Assembly (NCBI RefSeq): GCF_014489555.1
Contig: NZ_CP060784.1
Span: forward strand, 3,720,001-3,784,000
DNA from: Hymenobacter qilianensis
GTDB taxonomy: Bacteria > Bacteroidota > Bacteroidia > Cytophagales > Hymenobacteraceae
Length of the DNA: 64,000 nucleotides
Direction: 5' to 3'
Positions 54,832-63,206 of this stretch are shown here, piece after piece. The position numbers and the translations under genes are program-made. Position 1 is the stretch's first letter, and every line of letters begins with the position of its first letter. The notes beneath the pieces were generated by a model. The model was not told the origin of the DNA. It ran no database searches and saw only the letters and a list, made by a program, of their open reading frames with translations.

Positions 54832-56256
54832 CTACCGCACCCGGTAGCCGCTTGCCGCATAGTACAGCAGATACGCGTAGCAGAGCGCGGGCACCACGAA
54901 AGCCACGCGCAGTCCGCCGCCGTCGGTAGCCAGCCAGCCCATGAGGGGTGGAATAATAGCTCCGCCCACGATGGCCATGATCAGGTAGGATGAGCCTTGC
55001 TTGGTGAATTGGCCTAACCCCTTGATTGCTAGAGGGAAAATAACAGGCCACATGATAGAGTTGCAAAGTCCGCAGAGCACAATCAGCCACAAAGCGGCTT
55101 CGCCAGTTGTTAAAATAGAAGCCACGACCAGCGCCACGCCAGCCGCGCACACGGCTATCAGCATGCCACGGTTGTTGAAGCGCAGCAAAAGTGGAATTCC
55201 CACCAATCGACCTACCAGCGAGCCAAACCAGTAAGACGAAACCAGTACCGCGCCCACCGCTTTTGTAAAGCCCCCCGAAGTGTCGATAGGAGCAGGCTCT
55301 TGGCCAAAAAATACCAAGGCATAATTAGTAGCGACATTCAGCCCTTGCACCAGACTTTGGGTGAAGTCGCTAAGCTGCTGGATTCCCTGCGACTCGCCAT
55401 AGCGAATAAGGAATGAGCCCAAGCCAACCTCCACGCCCACGTACACGAAGATAGCCACGACGCCTAAGGCTAGATGCGGAAACCCTAAGGCATTTTTCCT
55501 AGGGGTTACTTTTAACTGTCCATCCTCACTCCACTTCGCACCTTTAACCGCTTCTTCGGCCGGCAAGCTTTCGATTTCGGGTAGTTTTAACAAGAAGAAC
55601 ACCCCGGCCAGAACCATCAGGAAAGCTGCCAAGCCCAGGTACGGGCCCTTCACCAGTTGGGCTTCCTGATCTAAACGCTGCGCTACGGGTAGGGCCGCCA
55701 ACTGGGCCTTCAGGGCCACTGAGCCGCCGAATAAAATCAACCCGCCAACCAGCGGCGACAAGGCGCCCCCGAAGTTGTTGGCTACTCCTACAATGCTCAC
55801 CCGTGCCGCGGCATTGCGCGCCGGCCCTAATACCGAAACGTACGGGTTGGCCGCCACTTGCAGCAACGTGATGCCAGCACCTAGTAATCCTAAAGCGGTG
55901 AGGAACAGCGCAAACGTGCGCGAATTGGCTGCCGGCACGAACAGCAGGGCTCCGCATGCCATCACCAGCAAACCCAGCACAATTCCATTCTTATACCCCA
56001 GCCGCTTCAGCACAAAGCCCGCCGGCAGCGACATTAGAAAATACGCCCCAAAAAAAGCCGATTGCACTAACGACGACTGCAAGTCCGTGAGCTGGCACAC
56101 GTCCTTGAGGTAGGGCATGAGCACGTCGTTGAAATTGGTGACGGCCCCAAACAGGAAAAACAGGGCCGTCATGGCCATCATGGGCACGACGAAGCTGCGG
56201 GTAGTATCGGCCGCGCCGGTGGCGGTGGGAGAGGAGGAAGTAGTAGGAGCAGCCAT
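54832..56256 (-). CDS. Sugar MFS transporter, FucP/GluP-like proton symporter
   Basis: The 474-residue protein has about 12 hydrophobic spans starting near residue 25 (FVVPMMAMTALFFLFGAVTN). Family features are FNDVLMPYLKDVCQLTDLQS, SLVQSAFFGAYFLMSLPAGF, LGLLGAGITLLQVAANPYVS and VANNFGGALSPLVGG, plus LCGLCNSIMWPVIFPLAIKG toward the end. The N-D-x-L-x-P and AANPY-x-x-x-LG motifs place it with fucose:H+ and glucose/galactose symporters (TIGR01272 group). Inner membrane. The substrate cannot be fixed. ATG 56256 was chosen; an upstream start at 56313 adds a non-homologous leader. No sugar-catabolic gene is next to it. Confidence 0.88.
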   Translation of the reverse strand: MAAPTTSSSPTATGAADTTRSFVVPMMAMTALFFLFGAVTNFNDVLMPYLKDVCQLTDLQSSLVQSAFFGAYFLMSLPAGFVLKRLGYKNGIVLGLLVMACGALLFVPAANSRTFALFLTALGLLGAGITLLQVAANPYVSVLGPARNAAARVSIVGVANNFGGALSPLVGGLILFGGSVALKAQLAALPVAQRLDQEAQLVKGPYLGLAAFLMVLAGVFFLLKLPEIESLPAEEAVKGAKWSEDGQLKVTPRKNALGFPHLALGVVAIFVYVGVEVGLGSFLIRYGESQGIQQLSDFTQSLVQGLNVATNYALVFFGQEPAPIDTSGGFTKAVGAVLVSSYWFGSLVGRLVGIPLLLRFNNRGMLIAVCAAGVALVVASILTTGEAALWLIVLCGLCNSIMWPVIFPLAIKGLGQFTKQGSSYLIMAIVGGAIIPPLMGWLATDGGGLRVAFVVPALCYAYLLYYAASGYRVR

Positions 56257-56326
56257 TGCGGGCAGAAAGGGAAAAGTTGTGGGCCTTAAAGATAGAAATA
56301 GTGTGCGAAGCACGAAGGAAGATGCT

Positions 56327-56671
56327 AGAACGACCAGCTCCCCTCCTCAGCTAAGGAGGAGATGCCGTGCCGCCGGCGCGGCTGGGGTGGTGCCACCGGA
56401 GGGGCTCGTTGCTGATGTTGTTTGTGTGTTTAGAAAGGCGGCCCTGCTAGGGTATTCGCTGTTTAAAAGGCCGTCATGCAGAGCGCAGCGAAGCATCTCG
56501 CGTGCTGATGAGAGATTACTAATCTCACTACCGCGAGCGAGATGCTTCGCTCCGCTCTGCATGACGGCCTTTATTATCCTTCCTTCAAACAGCTAAACCA
56601 CGCCCGCAACCACCCCAGCCCCCGCTGCGCGGTGGCGTCCCCTCCTTGGTAGGGAGGAGAGTTGTTGTTCT
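56327..56671. repeat. Nested palindromic element, two repeat families
   Basis: Outer arms: AGAACGACCAGCTCCCCTCC begins the left arm (56327-56391) and the right arm 56609-56671 is its imperfect complement (perfect in the CTGGGGTGGT/ACCACCCCAG part). The inner hairpin is GTCATGCAGAGCGCAGCGAA (56473-56502) with the arm at 56537-56566, flanked by GCTGTTT/AAACAGC (56458-56464/56587-56593). The outer arms share 22 bases with the palindrome at 53656. The element occupies the region upstream of the methyltransferase gene at 56720. Confidence 0.85.
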
Positions 56672-56719
56672 GTCTGGCTTTTGCCGACCTTTGCCTTTCA
56701 CCACCTAAAAAAGCCACCC

Positions 56720-57904
56720 ATGGCCGAAAACCGCCGCGACGAACCCTTTTTCATGACGGCTACCACGCAGTTTGGCCTCGAAGACGTGCTGACCCAGGAG
56801 CTGGAGCAGCTGGGGGCCAAAATTGAGCAGGTACACAGCCGCGCAATTGAGTTTATGGGCAACAAGCAATTGCTCTACGAAGCAAACCTGTGGTGCCGCA
56901 CGGCCATGCGCATTCTCAAGCCCTTCGCCGCCTTCTATGCTCCCGACGAAAAAGCCCTGTACCGCGAAGTAGGCCGCGTCGATTGGAGCCGCTACATCCG
57001 GCCCGATCAAACCTTTGCCATTACGGCGGTGGTCAATAAATCCACGTTTGAGCACTCGCTGTTTGTGGCCCAGCTCACCAAGGATGCCATCGTGGACCAG
57101 TTTCGCGACCGTACCGGCTCACGGCCCAGCGTGGACGTGAACAAGCCCGATATCCGCCTGCATCTGCACATGCTGGACAACGAAGTGACCTTGTCGCTCG
57201 ACGCCTCGGGCGAGTCGCTGCACCGGCGCGGGTACCGGCAGCAGACGAATGCGGCCCCGCTCAACGAAGTGCTGGCGGCTGGCCTGTTGCTGCTCACCGG
57301 CTGGGATGGTAAGAAGACGCTTATTGACCCTATGTGCGGGTCGGGCACCATCCTGACCGAAGCAGCGCTCATTGCCCAGCGCATCGCGCCCGGCCTGTAT
57401 CACCAAGGCAAATTCGGCTTCGAGAATTGGCCCGACTTCGACCTTGCCCTCTGGGAATCGGTGCAGCTCGACGCCCGCAACGCCCAGATTGAGGAGCCGC
57501 AAGCCTACATCGGCGGCTCCGATATTTCACCCGAGTTTCTGGAGCTAGCCCGCCAGAACGTGGAAGCTGCTGGCCTTGAAGATTATATCCGGCTGGCCGT
57601 GCGCGACATGCGCGAAGCCAAAGCGCCCAAAGGCGACCCCGGCCTCGTAATTATGAATCCGCCCTACGGGGAGCGAATAGGAGAAGAGGAGCAAATGGCC
57701 GAGCTCTACAAAATGATCGGTGACACGCTCAAATCGAATTTCCAAGGCTACGACGCCTATATATTCACCGGCAATCTGGATGCAGCCAAACGCGTGGGCC
57801 TGAAAGCCTCTCGCCGCATCCCGCTCTTCAACGGCCCCATTGACTGCCGCTTACTTAAGTATGAACTCTACCAAGGTTCACGTAGAGTAGCCCGGCCCGA
57901 GTAA
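56720..57904 (+). CDS. THUMP-domain class I SAM-dependent RNA methyltransferase (RlmL/RlmK N-terminal type)
   Basis: The 394-residue protein begins MAENRRDEPFFMTATTQFGL. A THUMP RNA-binding domain covers about 20-160 (LEDVLTQELEQLGAKIEQVH). The methyltransferase domain follows, with IDPMCGSGTILTEAALIAQR (SAM loop), GGSDISPEFLELARQNVEAA and the catalytic NPPYGER motif near residue 315. This matches the N-terminal half of E. coli RlmL/YcbY, which makes m2G2445 in 23S rRNA, and the YpsC group. Probably acts on 23S rRNA; the exact position is inference. The palindromic repeat downstream at 57911 probably ends its transcript. Confidence 0.9.
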   Translation: MAENRRDEPFFMTATTQFGLEDVLTQELEQLGAKIEQVHSRAIEFMGNKQLLYEANLWCRTAMRILKPFAAFYAPDEKALYREVGRVDWSRYIRPDQTFAITAVVNKSTFEHSLFVAQLTKDAIVDQFRDRTGSRPSVDVNKPDIRLHLHMLDNEVTLSLDASGESLHRRGYRQQTNAAPLNEVLAAGLLLLTGWDGKKTLIDPMCGSGTILTEAALIAQRIAPGLYHQGKFGFENWPDFDLALWESVQLDARNAQIEEPQAYIGGSDISPEFLELARQNVEAAGLEDYIRLAVRDMREAKAPKGDPGLVIMNPPYGERIGEEEQMAELYKMIGDTLKSNFQGYDAYIFTGNLDAAKRVGLKASRRIPLFNGPIDCRLLKYELYQGSRRVARPE

Positions 57905-57910
57905 ATGATT

Positions 57911-58050
57911 CAATTATAAGCAAAACAGTAGACCGTCATGCAGAGCGCAGCGAAGCATCTCGCGTGTTTATCAAGATTAGTAATCCAAAGACCGCACGCG
58001 AGATGCTTCGCTGCGCTCTGCATGGCGGTCTACTGTTTTGCTTATAATTG
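57911..58050. repeat. 56-bp-arm hairpin with repeat core and duplicated flanks
   Basis: The left arm 57911-57966 and right arm 57995-58050 are complementary with one mismatch. The core is GTCATGCAGAGCGCAGCGAA as in other copies, but the arms extend 26 bases beyond it (CAATTATAAGCAAAACAGTA) with perfect pairing that is not part of the repeat family. That fits a repeat inserted in the apex of an older terminator-like hairpin. It lies between the methyltransferase and amylase genes. Confidence 0.9.
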
Positions 58051-58103
58051 TTTGTAATCACAGCACACCCCGGTCCTTTCAACCCACAATCCCACCTTCC
58101 AAC

Positions 58104-59966
58104 ATGAAAAAACTCTATTCAAAGCTGCTCTTGCTGGTGCTGCTCCTGCCCCTGTGGGCCGTGGCGCAAACGCCGGCTATCCAACGTGTAAACCCCACCA
58201 ACTGGTGGGTAGGTATGAAGGAGCCGAAGCTACAGCTTCTGGTGTACGGCCCCAATGCCGGCACCCTGACCTATAGCGTTAACTACCCAGGCGTTAAGCT
58301 GGTGAAAACCAACACCGTCGAAAACCCGAATTACGCGTTTCTGGACCTGACTATTGTCGGTTCCGCTAAGCCTGGCACCGTTCAGATCGTCGGCAAAAAA
58401 GGCCCCCAGACCGTAACACAGACCTGGGAATTGAAAGCCCGCGATAACTCGCCAAAAGGCCAGGGCGTCACGCAGGCAGACTTTATCTATTTGGCCATGC
58501 CCGACCGCTTTGCCAACGGCGACCCGAGCAACGACAAGTTTGCCGACATGCGCGACCCCAACCACGACCGGAGCAACGGCTTCCTGCGGCACGGCGGCGA
58601 CCTGGCGGGGGCTGCGCAGCGCCTGCCGTATCTCAAAGACCTGGGTGTCACGGCCGTGTGGTTTACGCCCGTCATCGAAAACAACCAGCCGCTAACCAAT
58701 GAAGGCGGCACTATGCGCGCCTCTTACCACGGCTACGGCTTCACGGATCATTACAACGTGGACCGCCGCCTGGGGGGCAATTCGGCCTACAAATCCTTTG
58801 TCGATAAGGCTCATGCGGCCGGTATGAAAGTGGTGCAAGATGCTGTGTATAACCACATTGGTAATACCCACTGGTTTATTCAGGATCTGCCCATGAAAAG
58901 CTGGCTGCACCAATGGCCGAGCTACACCAACACGTCTTACCGGCAGCAGCCCATCACCGACCCGTATTCTTCCCAGATTGACCGGAAAGTGACGCTCGAT
59001 GGCTGGTTTGTGCCCTTTCTGCCTGACCTGAACCAGGAAAACCCTTATGTGGCAAACTTCCTGATTCAGCACGCCATCTGGTCGGTGGAGAACTTCGGGG
59101 TGGATGCCTGGCGCATTGATACCTATATGTATAACGACCAGCCATTTATGAACCGCTGCAACGCGGCTCTGCTCGCGGAGTATCCGCGCATTCACATCTT
59201 CGGGGAGTCGTCGGTGAACAACGTGGTGGATCAGGCGTACTACGTGCGCAACAACATCGACTTCAAGTTCAAGTCGAACCAGCCGGGCGCCCTCGACTTC
59301 GTGCTGGAAGGCGCTATGGTTGAAGGCCTGAAGCACGACGGCAGCCCCCAGCGCATGTACGAAGCGCTGGCGCAAGACGCAGTGTATCAGGATCCAGGCA
59401 AGTTTGTGACCTTCCTCGATAACCACGACCACGACCGGTTCCTGTCGGTGATGGGCGACGATTACGACAAGTACAAAATGGGTCTGACCTGGCTGCTTAC
59501 TACTCGCGGCATCCCATCTATGTACTACGGCACCGAGATTCTGATGAAGAACCTAAAAAACCCCACGGATGCGGAAGTACGCAAGGACTTCCCCGGCGGC
59601 TGGCCCGGCGACAAGCAGGATAAATTCACGGCTGCCGGCCGCACAGCCAAGGAAAACGAAGCCTTCCAATTCGTGCGTACCCTAGCCACCTACCGCCGCG
59701 ACCACCCCGTGCTGCACTCCGGCAAGCTCATGCAGTATCTGCCCCAGGATGGCCTCTATGTGTACTTCCGCTACGACGACAAGGGTACAGTGATGGTGGC
59801 CACCAACGCCACCGATAAGCCCGTATCGATGCCCACGGCGCGCTTCTCGGAGCGCATGACCGGCTTCACCAAGGCCCGCAACGTGCTCACGAATGAAGCG
59901 GTGAGCGATCTGAAAACGTTGAGTCTGCCCGCCAAAACGGCCGTGGTACTGGAGCTTGTGAGGTAA
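58104..59966 (+). CDS. Alpha-amylase family glycoside hydrolase (GH13, cyclomaltodextrinase/neopullulanase-like)
   Basis: The 620-residue product has a signal peptide (MKKLYSKLLLLVLLLPLWAV, ending VAQT). An N-terminal beta-sandwich (about 25-120) is of the cyclomaltodextrinase N-domain kind, then the GH13 barrel. Catalytic regions: GVTAVWFTPVIENN, DAVYNHIG (region I), FGVDAWRIDTYMYN with the nucleophile Asp (region II), HIFGESSVNN with the Glu (region III) and FLDNHDHDRF (region IV). C-terminal beta domain ends LVR. It probably acts in the periplasm or outer surface on maltodextrins or pullulan. No SusC/SusD genes are next to it. Confidence 0.93.
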   Translation: MKKLYSKLLLLVLLLPLWAVAQTPAIQRVNPTNWWVGMKEPKLQLLVYGPNAGTLTYSVNYPGVKLVKTNTVENPNYAFLDLTIVGSAKPGTVQIVGKKGPQTVTQTWELKARDNSPKGQGVTQADFIYLAMPDRFANGDPSNDKFADMRDPNHDRSNGFLRHGGDLAGAAQRLPYLKDLGVTAVWFTPVIENNQPLTNEGGTMRASYHGYGFTDHYNVDRRLGGNSAYKSFVDKAHAAGMKVVQDAVYNHIGNTHWFIQDLPMKSWLHQWPSYTNTSYRQQPITDPYSSQIDRKVTLDGWFVPFLPDLNQENPYVANFLIQHAIWSVENFGVDAWRIDTYMYNDQPFMNRCNAALLAEYPRIHIFGESSVNNVVDQAYYVRNNIDFKFKSNQPGALDFVLEGAMVEGLKHDGSPQRMYEALAQDAVYQDPGKFVTFLDNHDHDRFLSVMGDDYDKYKMGLTWLLTTRGIPSMYYGTEILMKNLKNPTDAEVRKDFPGGWPGDKQDKFTAAGRTAKENEAFQFVRTLATYRRDHPVLHSGKLMQYLPQDGLYVYFRYDDKGTVMVATNATDKPVSMPTARFSERMTGFTKARNVLTNEAVSDLKTLSLPAKTAVVLELVR

Positions 59967-59989
59967 CCAAAAAGCATGTTGTCATCCTG

Positions 59990-60064
59990 ACAAAGGAAGG
60001 ACCTTATCGCAGTTCAACGAGTCGTTGTTCTACTGTGATAAGGTCCTTCCTTCGTCAGGATGAC
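59990..60064. repeat. Palindromic repeat, GTCATCCTGACAAAGGAAGG family
   Basis: GTCATCCTGACAAAGGAAGG begins the left arm (about 59981-60015) and the right arm GATAAGGTCCTTCCTTCGTC to GGATGACA ends at about 60064; the arms differ at a few bases. It is a different family from the GTCATGCAGAG copies, but has the same layout and also lies just past a gene end (amylase stop 59966). Confidence 0.82.
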
Positions 60065-60093
60065 AGCCGATTTACATAGCCTTTTAGCTAATG

Positions 60094-60447
60094 CTATCCT
60101 GCATAGCTCTTGCAGGCTTCCACGCAGGCGCGGCAGGCGGCGGCACACTGCTGGCAGTGGTCATGATCATGTTTGCCGCACTCGTCGGCGCACTTCTGGC
60201 AAATTTCAATGCACTCGCGCATGACGTGCTGGGCGTGAGCGGAGCCGCGGGCAATGAAGGCGGCAGTGAGGCGGCAGATATCGGCGCAGTCGCGGTCGAG
60301 GCGAATACAGGGCACCATCATCTGGATATTTTCTTCGCTCAGGCAAGCGTCAGAGCACATTTCGCAGGCGGCGATGCAGCGGCTGAGGGCGTCAAGCGCG
60401 GCTTGAGCATTTTGGTTTTGGGTGGCGTAGGTGCGGGACTGATTCAT
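60094..60447 (-). CDS. Four-helix-bundle copper-binding protein (DUF326)
   Basis: The 117-residue product carries regularly spaced cysteines: CIAACEMCSDACLSEE, MMVPCIRLDRDCADICRL, CIEICQKCADECGKHDHDHC and CQQCAAACRACVEACKSYAG. This is the Cys-rich DUF326 pattern of four-helix-bundle proteins that store Cu(I) (Csp-like). A histidine cluster HDHDHC is visible near residue 95. There is no signal peptide from ATG 60447, so it is probably cytoplasmic (Csp3-like). It runs convergent to the amylase. Confidence 0.9.
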   Translation of the reverse strand: MNQSRTYATQNQNAQAALDALSRCIAACEMCSDACLSEENIQMMVPCIRLDRDCADICRLTAAFIARGSAHAQHVMRECIEICQKCADECGKHDHDHCQQCAAACRACVEACKSYAG

Positions 60448-60738
60448 GATGAATAGAATTAAAGAGTGAAACAATAGGTACTCCCTATACTTACGGGACA
60501 GCTGCTGCAAGAGGACGTGTAGGATTGGGATTAAGATGTATACAATCCTGCTTTAGCGCACGAAAAGCCCCCAGGCAGCACCCACTGCCCTAATAAGACA
60601 AGGCGGCACTTTGCGCCAAGGTGTAGCTGTTACCAACTGCCAGTCTTTCCCGAAACGCAGTGCCGATTCATGAAACCCAAGGCGTTTTATCCGGCGTGTT
60701 GCCTTTCAACTACCGCTTAGCTAGCGTATTTTTACAGA

Positions 60739-62979
60739 ATGTTATTTGCCCCCAAACCTATTCGCCGACTCTGGAATCTGCTCGAAAAGCCTTAAAGCAA
60801 TACTACGGTTACGACTCGTTTCGCCCTATGCAAGAGGATATTATCTCTTCTATTCTAGGCGGGCGCGATACGGTAGTGCTGATGCCGACGGGGGCGGTAA
60901 GTCGGTGTGCTTTCAGGTGCCGGCCGTAGTGAGCGAGGGCGTATGCGTGGTTGTATCACCGCTGATTGCCTTGATGAAAGATCAGGTGGAGGCGCTGAAG
61001 GCCAACGGAATTGCGGCGGCGGGCATCAACAGCAGCATCGGGCAGAGCGAGCAGAACAACATCGGGGCGGCGTGCATGAGCGGCTATCTCAAGCTGCTGT
61101 ACGTGAGCCCCGAGAAGCTGCTTTCGCCGGGCTTTCTACAATTTCTACAGCGCCTCAAAATCAGCATGTTTGCCATCGACGAGGCGCACTGCATCTCGTC
61201 CTGGGGCCACGATTTCCGGCCCGAGTACACCCAGCTGCGGCTCTTGCGCGAGCAGTTTCCGCAGGTGCCCATCATTGCCCTTACCGCCACCGCCGACCGC
61301 CTCACCCAGCGCGATATCCAGCAGCAGTTGCGCCTGAGCGAACCTCAGGTTTTCACCGCCAGCTTCGACCGGCCCAACCTCAACCTCATCGTGCGGCCGG
61401 GCCAGGACCGCGTGGGGGGCATTTTGGAGTTCCTGGACCGTCATCCTGACCAGCCCGGCATCATCTACTGCCTCTCGCGCAAGCAGTGCGAAACCCTCTC
61501 ACAGAAGCTGATAGCGAAAGGGTACCGCGCTGGCCACTACCACGCCGGCATGACGCCCAATCAGCGCTCGGCGGTGCAGGAAGGCTTTTTGAAGGACGAC
61601 TTGCAGGTGATTATCGCCACCATCGCCTTCGGTATGGGCATCGATAAGAGCAACGTGCGCTGGGTGATTCACTATAATCTGCCCAAAAATATCGAGGGCT
61701 ATTACCAGGAAATCGGGCGCGCCGGCCGTGATGGTACCGATGCCACGGCCGTACTTTTTTACAGCTTCAGCGACGTGATGAGCCTGCGGGAGATGCTGAC
61801 CAAGGACAACCCGAACCTTACCCAGCTCAACCTAACCAAGCTTGAGCGCATGCAGCAGTTTGCGGAAGCCGCCAGCTGTCGGCGCAAAATTCTGCTCAAC
61901 TACTTCGGCGAAACCCTGGCCACTGACTGCGGCAACTGCGACATCTGCCGCAACCCGCCCACCACCTTCGATGGCACGCTCATCGCCCAAAAAGCGCTGT
62001 CGGCGGTGGTCAGGATGCGGGAGCGGGCCAGCATTGGTCTGCTCATCGACGTGCTGCGCGGCATGCGCAACCAGGCCGTGCTCAGCGGCGGGTACGACCA
62101 GATAAAAACCTACGGCGCCGGCGCCGATCTGCCTTACCTGGATTGGTACAGCTACGTGCACCAGATGCTCAATGACGGCCTGCTTTATATTGCCTACGAG
62201 GAAGGCTACGCGCTGAAAATCACGGAGCTGGGCAAGGAAGTACTGCAAGGCCAGCGCCAGCTGCCGCTCAAGCAATTCAAGCCCGCTGAGAAAGCCGAAA
62301 AAACCACCCGAGTCAGCCGCAAAGCCGCCCAGGCCGCTACCAAGCCGACGGACGCTACGGCCAAGCTATTCGAGCGCCTGCGGCAGCTGCGCAAGCGCAT
62401 TGCCGATGAGCAGAACGTGCCGCCCTACGTGGTGTTTACGGATGCGACGCTGGAAGAAATGGCTGCCGAGAAACCCGTTTCGCGGGTGGCCATGCTGGCT
62501 ATTTCGGGCGTGGGCATGAAGAAGTTTGAAACCTACGGCGAGGCCTTTATCAAGGAGATTCTCGAGCATCGGGGTGGGGGCGCACCCGACGCGAGCAACG
62601 CTGTGTACGCGGATATTTCGGAGGGACTGGAAGAAATGCCCCCACGCCCGCCCCGCGCAAGCGCGAGGTAGGCGACACTCACGAAACAACGTTTCAGCTG
62701 CACCGGGTAGGGCTGAGCGTGGAAGCCATTGCCGAGCGGCGCAACCTGAGCACCGGCACCGTGCGCGCCCACATCGAAACGCTCTACGCCAAGGGCTACC
62801 AGATTCGGCTGGAGGAGTTTCTGACGATGGACGAATTTGCTGAAATCCAGACCGCCCGCGACCAGCTCGGCGGCGAGCCGCTGCTACGCGACCTGTTTGA
62901 CCACCTGCGCGAAAAGCACGACTATTTTAAGCTGCGCCTGGCCGTGCATTATCAGAAACGGCTGCGCGGAGAAGCATAA
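60739..62979 (+). CDS. recQ: ATP-dependent DNA helicase RecQ (up to three apparent frameshifts)
   Basis: Repaired length is 747 residues. Helicase signatures: FRPMQEDIISSILGGRDTVV, Walker A in MPTGGGKSVCFQVPAV, DEAHCISSWGHDFRPEYTQL, ALTATADRLTQRDI, HAGMTPNQRSAVQEGFL, ATIAFGMGIDKSNVRWVIHY and the zinc cysteines in CRRKILLNYFGE with CGNCDIC. An HRDC-like domain (LFERLRQLRKRIADEQNVPP) and a C-terminal winged-helix region follow. One extra G/C at 60890-60894 restores the P-loop and at 62639-62643 the tail. A third at 60749-60753 gives ATG start MLFAPQTYSPTLESARKALK; without it the frame begins at GTG 60660. Confidence 0.9.
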
Positions 62980-62984
62980 CGGCT

Positions 62985-63021
62985 AAAAAAGCCCCCCAGA
63001 GCTACTCTGGGGGACTTTTTT
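62985..63021 (+). terminator. Terminator after recQ
   Basis: AAAAAAGCCCCCCAGA pairs with TCTGGGGGACTTTTTT around GCTAC; the C6/G5 difference again shows the one-base inequality. Confidence 0.88.
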
Positions 63022-63206
63022 ATAAAAAATTACCCAGGCGAAGTGCACTAATAATGGGCGCCGAACTAAGCGTAACTTTTCTATTAAGAATCTAGCAATT
63101 TCAAAAAAATAATAGCTAATTGAATTAGTAAAGCTGCTTGCTTGTTGCTAATTTCACGAGCCGGTAATGTTTTGATGTCGAAGCCTTTCCCGCCTCTTTT
63201 TTAGCG

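Noticed and set aside
62719..62979. Separate small helix-turn-helix gene after recQ
   Set aside because: It is the C-terminal part of RecQ, in frame once one C is added at 62639-62643.
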